Assembly: GCA_964360605.1 (NCBI GenBank)
Contig: CAYHXN010000002.1
Span: 1 to 64,000, forward strand
DNA length: 64,000 nt
Origin: CAYHXN01 sp964360605
Lineage (GTDB): Bacteria; Patescibacteriota; Minisyncoccia; UBA6257; WO2-44-18
Direction: 5' to 3'
Part shown: piece by piece, positions 1-7,439 of the stretch
Numbering within the stretch: position 1 is the stretch's first letter
Layout of the letters: each line of letters starts with the position of its first letter
Notes under the pieces: model-generated
Databases searched by the model: none
What the model was told of the DNA's origin: nothing
The model's input: the letters and a program-made list of their open reading frames with translations, nothing else
Program-made: the position numbers and the translations under genes

Positions 1-1
1 A

Positions 2-1201
2 CGGGAGTTTTTTGAAAGCGTTTTTCCAAAGAAAGTTTATGACATAGACCCGAGGATTGAAGAAGCGCTGGAGATTGTTCATTTAGAAGCGCCATTGGAA
101 AGGAAAATCCGTTCCTTTTCCGGCGGCCAGCAAGCGCGCCTTCTTCTTGCTTCGGCCCTTATTCAAAAGCCCGACCTTTTGCTTTTAGATGAACCGACTA
201 ACAATCTTGATCCCGAAGGCCTTGCTCATCTCGCCAAATTCCTTAAGGAATATAAAAACACTTGTATCGTTATTTCTCACGACGCGGAGTTTCTTAATTC
301 TTTCACCACCGGCGTTCTTTACCTGGACGTTTTTACGCGGCAAGTGGAACAATACACGGGGAATTATCATGACGTGGTAAAAGAAATTTCTTCCCGCATA
401 GAAAGGGAACAGAGAGAAAATGTCCGTTTGGAAAAAGATATTACTAATCGCAAAGAGCAAGCAAGTTTTTTCGCCCAAAAAGGCGGACACATGCGCGATG
501 TGGCGCGAAAAATGCGCGAGAAAATTGAGGAGCTGGAAGAAGAAAAAGTGGAGGTTCGCCGCGAGGATAAGACGATTCGCAAGTTTTTCATACAGTGTCA
601 AGAAGATATTTCCGGAGAAATACTCGCGATAAAATCCGTTTCCATAATGCGTCACGGCAAGCCCACGACTGTGAAAGCAAACGTTTCTCTAAAACGCGGC
701 GGTCATTTACTTCTCGCGGGGCCAAACGGTATCGGCAAGACTACGCTTTTAGAAAATATCGCGACCGGCAAATCCGTCGGAACGAAAATAGAGCGGGGGA
801 TTCGCGTCGGATATTATCGGCAGGATTTTTCCACGCTAGACCCGAAAGAAAGCGTTTACCTTTCACTCGCGGCAGTAGCGCAAAAAGACGCGACAGATGG
901 AGGAATTCGTTCGGTAGCGGCGGGATTTCTTTTAGACGCGGAAATACTCAAGAGCTCCGTCGGCAGTCTTTCTGAAGGACAAAAGGGCTTGGTGATGTTC
1001 GCGCGTCTAGTATTACAGCGGCCAGGCGTTCTCATTTTAGATGAACCGACTAATCATATTAATTTTCGCCATTTGCCCGTCATCGCCGAAGCATTGGATA
1101 AATACGAAGGAGCGATGATATTGGTCAGCCACGTGCCGGAATTCGTTAAAAAGATACGCATTGACGAAGTGCTGGATTTAGCGGCATTCGCGAAAAAATA
1201 A
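2..1201 (+). CDS. ABC-F type ATP-binding protein, 5' truncated
   Basis: The reading frame is open from base 2, so the start lies outside the window. What remains is the end of the first ATPase domain (signature SFSGGQQAR near base 113, Walker B LLLLDEPTNNLD near 176), a charged coiled-coil linker (about 362-560) and a complete second ATPase domain (Walker A GPNGIGKTT near 719, signature SLSEGQKG near 967, Walker B VLILDEPTNH near 1033). Two cytoplasmic ATPase domains in one chain with no membrane segments is the ABC-F plan. Family members act on ribosomes (translation factors such as EttA/Uup, or antibiotic protection); which role applies here cannot be told. A terminator follows at once. Confidence 0.93.
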   Translation, partial: REFFESVFPKKVYDIDPRIEEALEIVHLEAPLERKIRSFSGGQQARLLLASALIQKPDLLLLDEPTNNLDPEGLAHLAKFLKEYKNTCIVISHDAEFLNSFTTGVLYLDVFTRQVEQYTGNYHDVVKEISSRIEREQRENVRLEKDITNRKEQASFFAQKGGHMRDVARKMREKIEELEEEKVEVRREDKTIRKFFIQCQEDISGEILAIKSVSIMRHGKPTTVKANVSLKRGGHLLLAGPNGIGKTTLLENIATGKSVGTKIERGIRVGYYRQDFSTLDPKESVYLSLAAVAQKDATDGGIRSVAAGFLLDAEILKSSVGSLSEGQKGLVMFARLVLQRPGVLILDEPTNHINFRHLPVIAEALDKYEGAMILVSHVPEFVKKIRIDEVLDLAAFAKK

Positions 1202-1206
1202 GAATA

Positions 1207-1231
1207 AAAACCCCGCCGTTGGCGGGGTTTT
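1207..1231 (+). terminator. Rho-independent terminator after ABC-F gene
   Basis: The stem aaccccgcc/ggcggggtt with a 3-nt loop is followed by T residues. The same CCCCGCC hairpin core recurs at 23421 and 39189. Confidence 0.9.
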
Positions 1232-1246
1232 AAAATCCTCGTATGT

Positions 1247-1252
1247 TATAAT
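1247..1252 (+). promoter_or_regulatory. -10 hexamer, predicted leaderless start
   Basis: TATAAT lies 6 nt before the ATG at 1259 and no Shine-Dalgarno sequence is present, so transcription probably begins at or next to the start codon. Confidence 0.55.
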
Positions 1253-1258
1253 TAAAGA

Positions 1259-1408
1259 ATGTCGAAAACAGTTTTAGGCATGGGCGCTCTTTTAGACGGA
1301 CTGCTCATTGTCGCCAACCAATACTTTGGCTGGTCCAGCGATCTCAATTACCTGTGGGGAGCGCTCGCGGTAATTTGGGGAATCATTATTCTTAAAAAGA
1401 GCAACTAG
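1259..1408 (+). CDS. 49-aa two-helix membrane protein
   Basis: A small ORF starts with ATG at 1259 directly after a terminator and a TATAAT box, and stops with TAG. It encodes two hydrophobic helices (about residues 5-18 and 31-45) separated by a short polar turn (QYFGWSSD) and a basic tail KKSN. This resembles the tiny two-helix proteins common in these genomes. No function can be assigned. The DUF998 gene starts 5 nt downstream, so the two are probably cotranscribed. Confidence 0.6.
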   Translation: MSKTVLGMGALLDGLLIVANQYFGWSSDLNYLWGALAVIWGIIILKKSN

Positions 1409-1413
1409 TCGGC

Positions 1414-2247
1414 ATGGCGAATAAGCTTGACCGATTTCTTTTAATTTGCGGCGTTTTAGGAACTCCGGTTTTTTTGTTATCTACCGTTCTCGCGCGACTC
1501 GTCTACCCATATCCTTATGTAAGCCAGACCATCAGTTCTTTGGGCGCAACGGGCAGCCCCGTTAAAACACTCGCCAATATCTTCATATTTAATTTATTTG
1601 GCGTTTTTATAATACTCTTTGCTTTGGGAGTTTTTCGATCATCGGAAGTGCGGGCGGTCGGGAAATTCAGTTCTATTTTTTTCTTGCTAGCCGGTGTTTC
1701 CATGTTTCTAGTCGGCATTTTTTCCGGAAGCGCGGTGCAAGTTGACCATCCTACCGCGGTAGATAATATCCACAACAATTTCGCTTTTTATCCGTTTCCG
1801 CTTATAGCCGTCGGTTTTTTGTTGTTCGCGTTTGATATCGTTTCAAATAAAAAACTTTGGTGGTTGGTGCTTCCTATAATTACTGTGGGCCCGGCGGCCT
1901 TAATCTTAAGATACTTTTTTGCCCAATCTCCCTCTGTATATTATGTCGGGGTACTTCAGCTTTTAGCTATCGGTTTGCCATTTCTTGTAATGATGGTTAT
2001 TGCTATGGCTTTATATCGCATCCAAATAAATAAAGGGATTATTTTGTTTACTATCGCGATCGTGATTACAATTTTAAGCATTGTCGGATTAGTAAAGGGG
2101 CTTGACAACTCTTCAGAACGAACCGGCATACCTTATTTATGTTCAGACGAAAAACAATGCCGAGATTTTTGTCACAACCGCGTGGGCCGGTGCCGAGAAG
2201 TTTGCAATAAATACTCTGGAAATCCCGTGTGCCAAAAACTTTTCTAA
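1414..2247 (+). CDS. DUF998-like membrane protein with Cys-rich tail
   Basis: This 277-residue protein has about seven hydrophobic segments. The extracytoplasmic stretch after helix 1 (YPYVSQTISSLGATGSP) matches the conserved start of DUF998 proteins. The tail after the last helix, from about residue 240, is unusual: six cysteines in about 35 residues (LCSDEKQC, DFC, GRC, EVC, PVC), suggesting a small disulfide-bonded or metal-binding module. The family's function is unknown. It sits 5 nt after the 49-aa gene. The fold call is good; the tail is unexplained. Confidence 0.8.
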   Translation: MANKLDRFLLICGVLGTPVFLLSTVLARLVYPYPYVSQTISSLGATGSPVKTLANIFIFNLFGVFIILFALGVFRSSEVRAVGKFSSIFFLLAGVSMFLVGIFSGSAVQVDHPTAVDNIHNNFAFYPFPLIAVGFLLFAFDIVSNKKLWWLVLPIITVGPAALILRYFFAQSPSVYYVGVLQLLAIGLPFLVMMVIAMALYRIQINKGIILFTIAIVITILSIVGLVKGLDNSSERTGIPYLCSDEKQCRDFCHNRVGRCREVCNKYSGNPVCQKLF

Positions 2248-2309
2248 TTTGAACCTTTCACTTTTATTTGTTAAAATACCTTTGCTTTTTGAAATACAAA
2301 GGAGGAACA

Positions 2310-2975
2310 ATGGGCTGGCCAAAATTGTTAGTTTTAGTGCGCCATGCCGAGTCGGAGGGTAATGTCCTTTCCCGCAACGAGAGGGTGAAGATGAGCACCT
2401 CTTCGCACGCCTATAAATTAACGGAAAGAGGAAGAAAACAAGCAGAGCTGACGGGTGAGTTTTTAAAAGAAAAATTCGGTACATTTGACGCTTATTATGT
2501 TTCTTATTATACGCGCTCTAAAGAGACGATGGCTATTATTTATCCCGAAGCCAAAACTTATGAAGACCCGCGGTTAGCAGAAGGGCAACGAGGGATGTGG
2601 GATACTTTAACCGACGAAGAAATGCTGAAGAAGTTTCCGGAAGAACTTGAAAGAAAAAAAAGAGACGGACTCTATCATTATAGAGCTCCGGGAGGAGAAA
2701 ACTGGTCGGATATTGAATTACGCATCCACAGTTTTTTAGGAACACTAAGTCGTGATTATGAAGGCCAATCCGTTCTTATGGTTATTCACGGTCACTGGCT
2801 TACGCTTTTTGAAAAACTAGTTCACCATTTTTCCATTGAAGAAGCGGTAAGCCGATATCACAAAGCAACTAAAGAAAACGCATCCGTTACGATTTATGAA
2901 GGAAGAACTGTAGACGGAAGATCGCGACTGGTTTTAACCGAAGAAAATATCGTTCCGTGGAAAGGGAAAATTTGA
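2310..2975 (+). CDS. Histidine phosphatase superfamily protein (phosphoglycerate mutase-like)
   Basis: The ATG at 2310 follows a perfect AAAGGAGG site; an in-frame start at 2268 lies upstream of that site and is less likely. The N-terminal LLVLVRHAESEGN motif holds the catalytic RHG-type histidine (RHAES), and VIHGHWLT near residue 155 supplies the second catalytic histidine. The 221-residue length fits small cofactor-independent phosphatases of branch 1. The substrate is unknown. A hairpin terminator starts at the stop codon, making this a monocistronic gene. Confidence 0.9.
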   Translation: MGWPKLLVLVRHAESEGNVLSRNERVKMSTSSHAYKLTERGRKQAELTGEFLKEKFGTFDAYYVSYYTRSKETMAIIYPEAKTYEDPRLAEGQRGMWDTLTDEEMLKKFPEELERKKRDGLYHYRAPGGENWSDIELRIHSFLGTLSRDYEGQSVLMVIHGHWLTLFEKLVHHFSIEEAVSRYHKATKENASVTIYEGRTVDGRSRLVLTEENIVPWKGKI

Positions 2976-2998
2976 ATCGCCGGCAACGGCGATTTTTG
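2975..2998 (+). terminator. Rho-independent terminator
   Basis: The stem aatcgccg/cggcgatt with a GCAA loop is followed by five T. It begins at the last base of the phosphatase stop codon. Confidence 0.85.
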
Positions 2999-3064
2999 TT
3001 TAGGTTATGCACGTGAGATTAGTATAAAAAAATAGAAAAAGTATAATCAGAGTTTAAATTTTGC

Positions 3065-3070
3065 TATACT
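3065..3070 (+). promoter_or_regulatory. -10 hexamer, predicted leaderless start
   Basis: TGCTATACT gives an extended -10 whose hexamer ends 6 nt before the ATG at 3077, with no Shine-Dalgarno site. Confidence 0.55.
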
Positions 3071-3076
3071 AAAACT

Positions 3077-3340
3077 ATGAACAATATAAACAAAAATAAA
3101 CTCGGTTTGACGCTCGGATTATTCGGCGTCGCGATTCATATCGTTTGGTCGGTCGTGATTATGTTCGGCTGGGGCCAGTTTGCCTTTGACGGGATTACAC
3201 GCTTACACGCTATCAGTTTTTCAGTTACTGTCGGAGCGATGAGTTTACCGAAAATGTTCGCCCTTTTAGCCGCAGCGTTTGTTGTGTGGTATGTCGTGGG
3301 CTGGGTCTTTGCCTGTATTTGGAACTGGCTGAATAAATAA
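3077..3340 (+). CDS. 87-aa membrane protein of unknown function
   Basis: Two long hydrophobic helices (about residues 10-30 and 56-83) flank a polar stretch (GQFAFDGITRLHAIS). The sequence is rich in Trp and ends in the basic WNWLNK. It is transcribed from its own predicted leaderless promoter and followed by an inverted repeat. I do not recognise a family. Confidence 0.7.
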   Translation: MNNINKNKLGLTLGLFGVAIHIVWSVVIMFGWGQFAFDGITRLHAISFSVTVGAMSLPKMFALLAAAFVVWYVVGWVFACIWNWLNK

Positions 3341-3363
3341 TTTTTAGTTAAAATATTACTGTA

Positions 3364-3391
3364 ATTACAGCTCCGTTTCAGGAGCTGTAAT
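3364..3391 (+). terminator. Inverted repeat between small membrane protein and greA
   Basis: Perfect 11-bp arms attacagctcc/ggagctgtaat enclose a 6-nt loop. There is no T-run after the stem, so it may terminate weakly or act in the greA leader, whose ATG is only 7 nt downstream. Confidence 0.5.
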
Positions 3392-3398
3392 CGTAACT

Positions 3399-3902
3399 AT
3401 GCAAATACCAAGGCGGAAATCAGAAGAATTAAAAAAACGCGATGACGGACCGCTTTATATTACTGAAGACGGTTTTCGGCGGTTAAAAGAAAAGTTAGCG
3501 AGATTGAAAAATTCTCTGCCGAACCTCATCACCGAGACGCAAAGAGCCGCCGCTTACGGCGACCGGTCGGAAAATGCCGAGTATCAAGACGCGAAATCTA
3601 AACTTCGGAACGCCAACCGCCAGATTTTGGTTACCGAAGATCAGATTAAAAGATCGGCGATAATCAAATCCGACTCCGGCGTTTCAGGATCCGTCCGGCT
3701 GGGATCAACTGTGGTTTTGGAAGCTAACGGTTCCAGAAAACAATTTCAAATTGTCGGGCCGCACGAAACTGATCCCGCTAACGGACGCATTTCTTACCAA
3801 TCGCCGCTTGGTTCCGCGCTTATGAATCGGAAAAATGGGGAGACCGTTACTATTTCCACGGAAAACGGTGCCGCGAAATATAAAATTTTAGAAATTAAAT
3901 AA
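3399..3902 (+). CDS. greA: Transcription elongation factor GreA/GreB
   Basis: This 167-residue protein has an N-terminal coiled-coil (about residues 25-95) carrying the acidic tip motif GDRSENAEYQDAK (family form GDLSENAEYxxAK), then a compact C-terminal FKBP-like domain with ISYQSPLGSALMNRKNGETV. Gre factors enter the RNA polymerase secondary channel and stimulate cleavage of backtracked transcripts. The tip acidic residues D and E are kept. The first 15 residues are a basic extension beyond the usual start. GreA rather than GreB is favoured by commonness only. Confidence 0.92.
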   Translation: MQIPRRKSEELKKRDDGPLYITEDGFRRLKEKLARLKNSLPNLITETQRAAAYGDRSENAEYQDAKSKLRNANRQILVTEDQIKRSAIIKSDSGVSGSVRLGSTVVLEANGSRKQFQIVGPHETDPANGRISYQSPLGSALMNRKNGETVTISTENGAAKYKILEIK

Positions 3903-3926
3903 CTCCCTCCTCCCCTTTTTTAATCT

Positions 3927-4391
3927 CTATAACTTTTTTCTAAGCCGTAGTTTGTAGTCCTCAAATCCGAGTTTTCGCCAGGCGGTGATGGCTTGGGAGT
4001 TGCGGGCGTCCACGGACAATTCAATATAGCGGACGCCTTTTTTTGCGAACCACTCGTTGGTTTTTTCAAACATCTCTTTTAGGATTCCTTGCTGGCGTTC
4101 TTTGGGATCAACGCAAGTATCGGAAACAACGCCGATTTCTTTTTCATCCGTATAAAACGGCGCTTCCTCAATGACGCCCAAAAAATAGCCGATTACTTTT
4201 TCATTTTTCTCGGCGACCAAAAGAATCTTTTCCGAATCCTTTAAAACTGCGGATAAGTATTTTTTCATTCCGCGGTATCCGGAAAAAGGTTTGTAATACG
4301 GATCCAACCGGCAGTGTTCCTCAACTAATGTTTCCATCAGCGCCAGCACCGCCGGCAGATTTTTTTCTGTTGCTTTTCTTACAGAACTCAT
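3927..4391 (-). CDS. GNAT family N-acetyltransferase
   Basis: This 154-residue single-domain protein has the GNAT core: an N-terminal helix pair, the central strand VIGYFLGVIEE, motif A VVSDTCVDPKERQQGIL (acetyl-CoA pyrophosphate loop; canonical RGxGxG appears as RQQGIL) and motif B ELSVDARNSQAITAWRKLGF. Enzymes of this size usually acetylate amines of small molecules or protein N-termini; the substrate cannot be predicted. It is divergent from the copper ATPase gene at 4415 with 23 nt between the start codons. Confidence 0.88.
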   Translation of the reverse strand: MSSVRKATEKNLPAVLALMETLVEEHCRLDPYYKPFSGYRGMKKYLSAVLKDSEKILLVAEKNEKVIGYFLGVIEEAPFYTDEKEIGVVSDTCVDPKERQQGILKEMFEKTNEWFAKKGVRYIELSVDARNSQAITAWRKLGFEDYKLRLRKKL

Positions 4392-4402
4392 TTCTAGTGT
4401 GA

Positions 4403-4408
4403 TAAAAT
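4403..4408 (+). promoter_or_regulatory. -10 hexamer of copper ATPase gene, predicted leaderless
   Basis: TGTGATAAAAT gives TAAAAT ending 6 nt before the ATG at 4415, with no Shine-Dalgarno sequence. Confidence 0.5.
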
Positions 4409-4414
4409 TATATC

Positions 4415-6487
4415 ATGGAAAACAATATTTACACTTGCCCTATGCACCCGGAGATTGAACGGGATCAGCCGGGGATTTGTCCGGAATGCGGCATGACATT
4501 AACGCAGACCAACGCAGATTTACGCGGAAAAAAGAACCACGAGATGACGAATAAACACTTCGGACATAAAACCCAGGATTTTTTGAAAAAGTTTTTGGTT
4601 AGCTTAGTTTTAACCATTCCTATCATCGGTTTGCAATTTCAGGTAATTAAATTTTTAGATTCAGAGTATCTGATTTTTGTTTTAGGAATAATCATATTTT
4701 TTTACGGCGGCTGGGTTTTCTTGGAAGGCGCTTTTAGCGAACTGCGGGTAAAACTTCCCGGCATGATGACGCTTATCGGTCTTGCTATCACAAGCGCTTT
4801 TCTTTACAGCGTTTACGCGGTTTTTATCGGCAAAGAAACATTATTTTGGGAATTGGCCACTCTGATTACGGTAATGCTTCTCGGTCATTGGCTGGAGATG
4901 CGGGCAGTGTCCGGCGCTCAAGGCGCGCTTAAAGAGCTTTCTAAACTCATTCCTGATAAAGCCGAAGTTTTACGGGGCGATAAATCCGAAATTATTCCGG
5001 TGAATGAACTGAGGGAAGGAGACATTGTTTTTGTCCGTCCCGGCGGCAGGATTCCAGCTGACGGAGCCGTTGTTGAAGGAAAGTCGCAAGCGAACGAATC
5101 AATGATTACCGGCGAATCAGCGCCAGTTCCTAAAATAGAAGGCAGTGAAGTAATTGCCGGGACGGTCAACGGCGACGGCGCTCTTAAAATCAAAGTTACC
5201 AAAATCGGCGAGCATACTTTTCTTGCCGGCGTGATGAGGTTAGTGGAGGAAGCACAGGCCTCAAAATCACGTCTGCAAATTCTTTCCGATCGAGCGGCTT
5301 TTTATCTTACTCTCGTCGCGGTGGTTTCTGGCGCGCTGACTTTTACATTGTGGATGTTTACCGAAGCGGGTTTTGGTTTTGCCGTGGAACGTTTGGTAGC
5401 GGTTCTGGTGATAGCCTGCCCGCACGCCTTAGGACTTGCGGTGCCATTAGTGGCTTCTATCTCTACCACACTTGCGGCAAGAAACGGATTTTTGGTAAAA
5501 CAGCGGCTTGCGCTTGAAGCGGCGCGAAGCGTAGACATTGTTTTATTTGATAAAACTGGAACTTTAACTAAAGGAGAATATGGAGTAACCAATGTCTGGC
5601 CAATTACAGCGAAAAGCGAGCAGGAGTTGTTTAAATCAGCCGCTTCTATAGATGCCCAATCGGAGCATTTTATTTCTAAAGCAATTGTCAAAAAAGCGAG
5701 GGAGATTGGCGCTGATTTGGCGTCGGTGAAAGATTTTTTGCGAATGCCGGGCAAAGGGGTCAAAGGAACAGTTGAGGGCAGGAACATATTTGTTGGCGGG
5801 CAGGCGATGCTGGAAAATTCCGGCGTCTTCGTTCCGCCGGAACTGGTGGACAAAATAGAATCCGAAAGCCGGAAAGGCAAAACAATTATTTACGCGATAG
5901 CAGATAAAGATCTACTCGGGGCTTTTGCGCTTGCCGACCTTATTCGTGAAGAATCTCGGCAAGCTGTCGGCGATCTTCAAAAATTGGGGGTGGGAGTGGC
6001 TATGATAACCGGCGATTCAGAAGGAGTGGCTGCTTGGGTAGCAAAAGAGCTTGGTATAAGTGAATATTTCGCGAAGGTTTTACCGCAGGAAAAATCGGAA
6101 AAAGTGAAAATTCTCCAGTGAAAAGGACAAAAGGTCGCCATGGTCGGCGACGGCATTAATGACGCTCCGGCGCTCACGCAAGCAGATTTAGGGATTGCTA
6201 TTGGCGCAGGCACTAATGTCGCAATTGAATCGGCAGGAATTATTTTAGTCCGCAATGACCCGCGGGATATTGTGAAAATTATTCGGCTTTCCCGCGCCAC
6301 CTATAGTAAAATGATCCAAAATCTCTTCTGGGCGACTGGATATAACGTTATTGCTTTACCTCTGGCCGCCGGCGTTTTGGCGGGGCAGGGGATTTTACTC
6401 CAACCGGCTTTGGCGGCGTTATTCATGTCGGCCAGCACGGTTATTGTCGCAATCAATGCAATTTTATTGAAAAGACGACGTTTTTAA
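4415..6487 (+). pseudogene. CopB-type heavy-metal P1B ATPase interrupted by an in-frame TGA
   Basis: The gene reads as one frame except for TGA at 6119-6121 (codon 569). It has an N-terminal metal-binding motif YTCPMHPEIERDQPGICPECGM, membrane helices, the TGES actuator motif, CPH in the channel helix (residues 335-337; CPH marks the CopB subtype exporting copper or silver), the phosphorylated Asp in DKTGT (residue 379), a nucleotide-domain SEHF in place of SEHP, then after the TGA the hinge MVGDGINDAP and the last two helices. Every functional motif lies in one frame, so only one base separates it from an intact 690-codon gene. AAAAGG sits 5 nt before ATG 6140, so restart of translation into a split protein is possible. 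It may also be a true nonsense mutation or a sequence error. Confidence 0.85.
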
Positions 6488-6499
6488 GGTATATTGAAA

Positions 6500-6907
6500 A
6501 TGATGGCTAAAACCCTCTCCGCTATTTTACTAATAAGCTTTTTATCTATTGGAGTGCTCGGTTTTTTGCTTTTTCTGCTCAATCCGGAAATGTCTCACGG
6601 CCGGTGCCCGATTTCGGTGATTTCGGGTTCGGTTTGTCCTAGCCGTGATGCCTTATCTCTTGCTTTGGGCCATCTTTCCGGCTTGAAAAATTTTGCGCAA
6701 ACCACTAATATGGCCGCTTCACTTCTTGTCCTTTTAGCAGTATCTTTGTTGAGTGTTTTGCTTTTTATCAGGCGTCCTCTTGCGGAAATTTCTGCAAACG
6801 AAGTTTTTAGAAATCAATTTAACGCGCCACGGCCGCCAATTTTGAAGTTTTACCGATGGACCACTCTTCACGAAAAAAGGGACCCTATTTCTTTTTTTGG
6901 GCTTTGA
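6500..6907 (+). CDS. Membrane protein of the copper island, unknown
   Basis: This 135-residue protein starts at ATG 6500 (a second ATG follows directly; an upstream TTG is less likely). A signal-anchor helix (about 7-28) is followed by an extracytoplasmic loop with two cysteines (GRCPISVISGSVCPS) and a second helix (about 72-91), then a polar tail. It lies 13 nt after the P-ATPase and before DUF411, and similar Cys-containing membrane proteins accompany copper ATPases. The two cysteines could bind metal or form a disulfide. No family recognised. Confidence 0.65.
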   Translation: MMAKTLSAILLISFLSIGVLGFLLFLLNPEMSHGRCPISVISGSVCPSRDALSLALGHLSGLKNFAQTTNMAASLLVLLAVSLLSVLLFIRRPLAEISANEVFRNQFNAPRPPILKFYRWTTLHEKRDPISFFGL

Positions 6908-6908
6908 T

Positions 6909-6972
6909 TTTCGCGGAATTTCCGCGCTGTTTTGATTAAATCAATGCCCGCTTCAGTCGAGCGGGTATTTTT
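6909..6972 (+). terminator. Double hairpin with terminator
   Basis: A short palindrome cgcggaatttccgcg (6911-6925) is followed by the stem gcccgct/agcgggt with a T-run (6944-6972). Together they separate the copper ATPase transcript from the DUF411 gene and argue against the upstream start at 6932 for that gene. Confidence 0.75.
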
Positions 6973-6985
6973 ATCACTTATATCT

Positions 6986-7435
6986 ATGAGTAAATTAAAA
7001 ATGTTGATTGCTGTCGCTGTTCTGATAGGGATTGCTATTACCTCATACGTTTTTGTTCCGAGAGATACTCAAGCTCAAATAACTGTTTTTAAATCCCCAA
7101 CCTGTGATTGTTGCGGCGAATATATTTCTTACTTAAAAGACGAGGGATTTAAGGTTGCGGTTCAAAACGTTCAAAACCGCAGCGAAATTAAAGAAAAATA
7201 CGGCATACCGGCGGAAATGGAAAGCTGCCACACCGCAGTAATGGGAAATTATTTTATTGAAGGGCATGTTCCAGTTTCGGCAATCAATAAATTAATTACT
7301 GAAAAACCTGTAATTGACGGCATTGCTTTGCCGGGAATGCCCGCGGGATCTCCGGGAATGGGCGGGGAGAAAAATAATCAATTCATAATCTACGCCTTGT
7401 CGAAAGGCGTCAAATCAGAATTTCTTGTAGAATAA
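6986..7435 (+). CDS. DUF411 (CopG-like) metal-binding protein
   Basis: The ATG at 6986 is chosen because an upstream in-frame start (6932) lies within the preceding terminator. A 20-residue signal-anchor (MLIAVAVLIGIAITSYVF) leads into the DUF411 domain: thioredoxin-like strand ITVFKSPTCDCCGEYISYL with the CDCC metal motif, then ESCHTAVMGNYFIEGHVP. This matches periplasmic copper/silver-resistance proteins in sequence and length (149 residues). It sits between the copper ATPase and nirK and most likely holds or delivers copper outside the membrane, possibly to NirK; the last point is inference. Confidence 0.9.
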   Translation: MSKLKMLIAVAVLIGIAITSYVFVPRDTQAQITVFKSPTCDCCGEYISYLKDEGFKVAVQNVQNRSEIKEKYGIPAEMESCHTAVMGNYFIEGHVPVSAINKLITEKPVIDGIALPGMPAGSPGMGGEKNNQFIIYALSKGVKSEFLVE

Positions 7436-7439
7436 AATT

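Noticed and set aside
6119..6121. UGA read as glycine (code 25, as in Gracilibacteria/Absconditabacteria)
   Set aside because: Many genes in the window end in TGA at the expected length (nadE, nadD, pncA, dnaJ, second comEC gene), and no other conserved gene has an internal TGA.
6119..6121. Selenocysteine at the TGA
   Set aside because: The position is not a Cys in relatives (usually Ser, Ala or Glu) and no bacterial SECIS-like hairpin follows directly.
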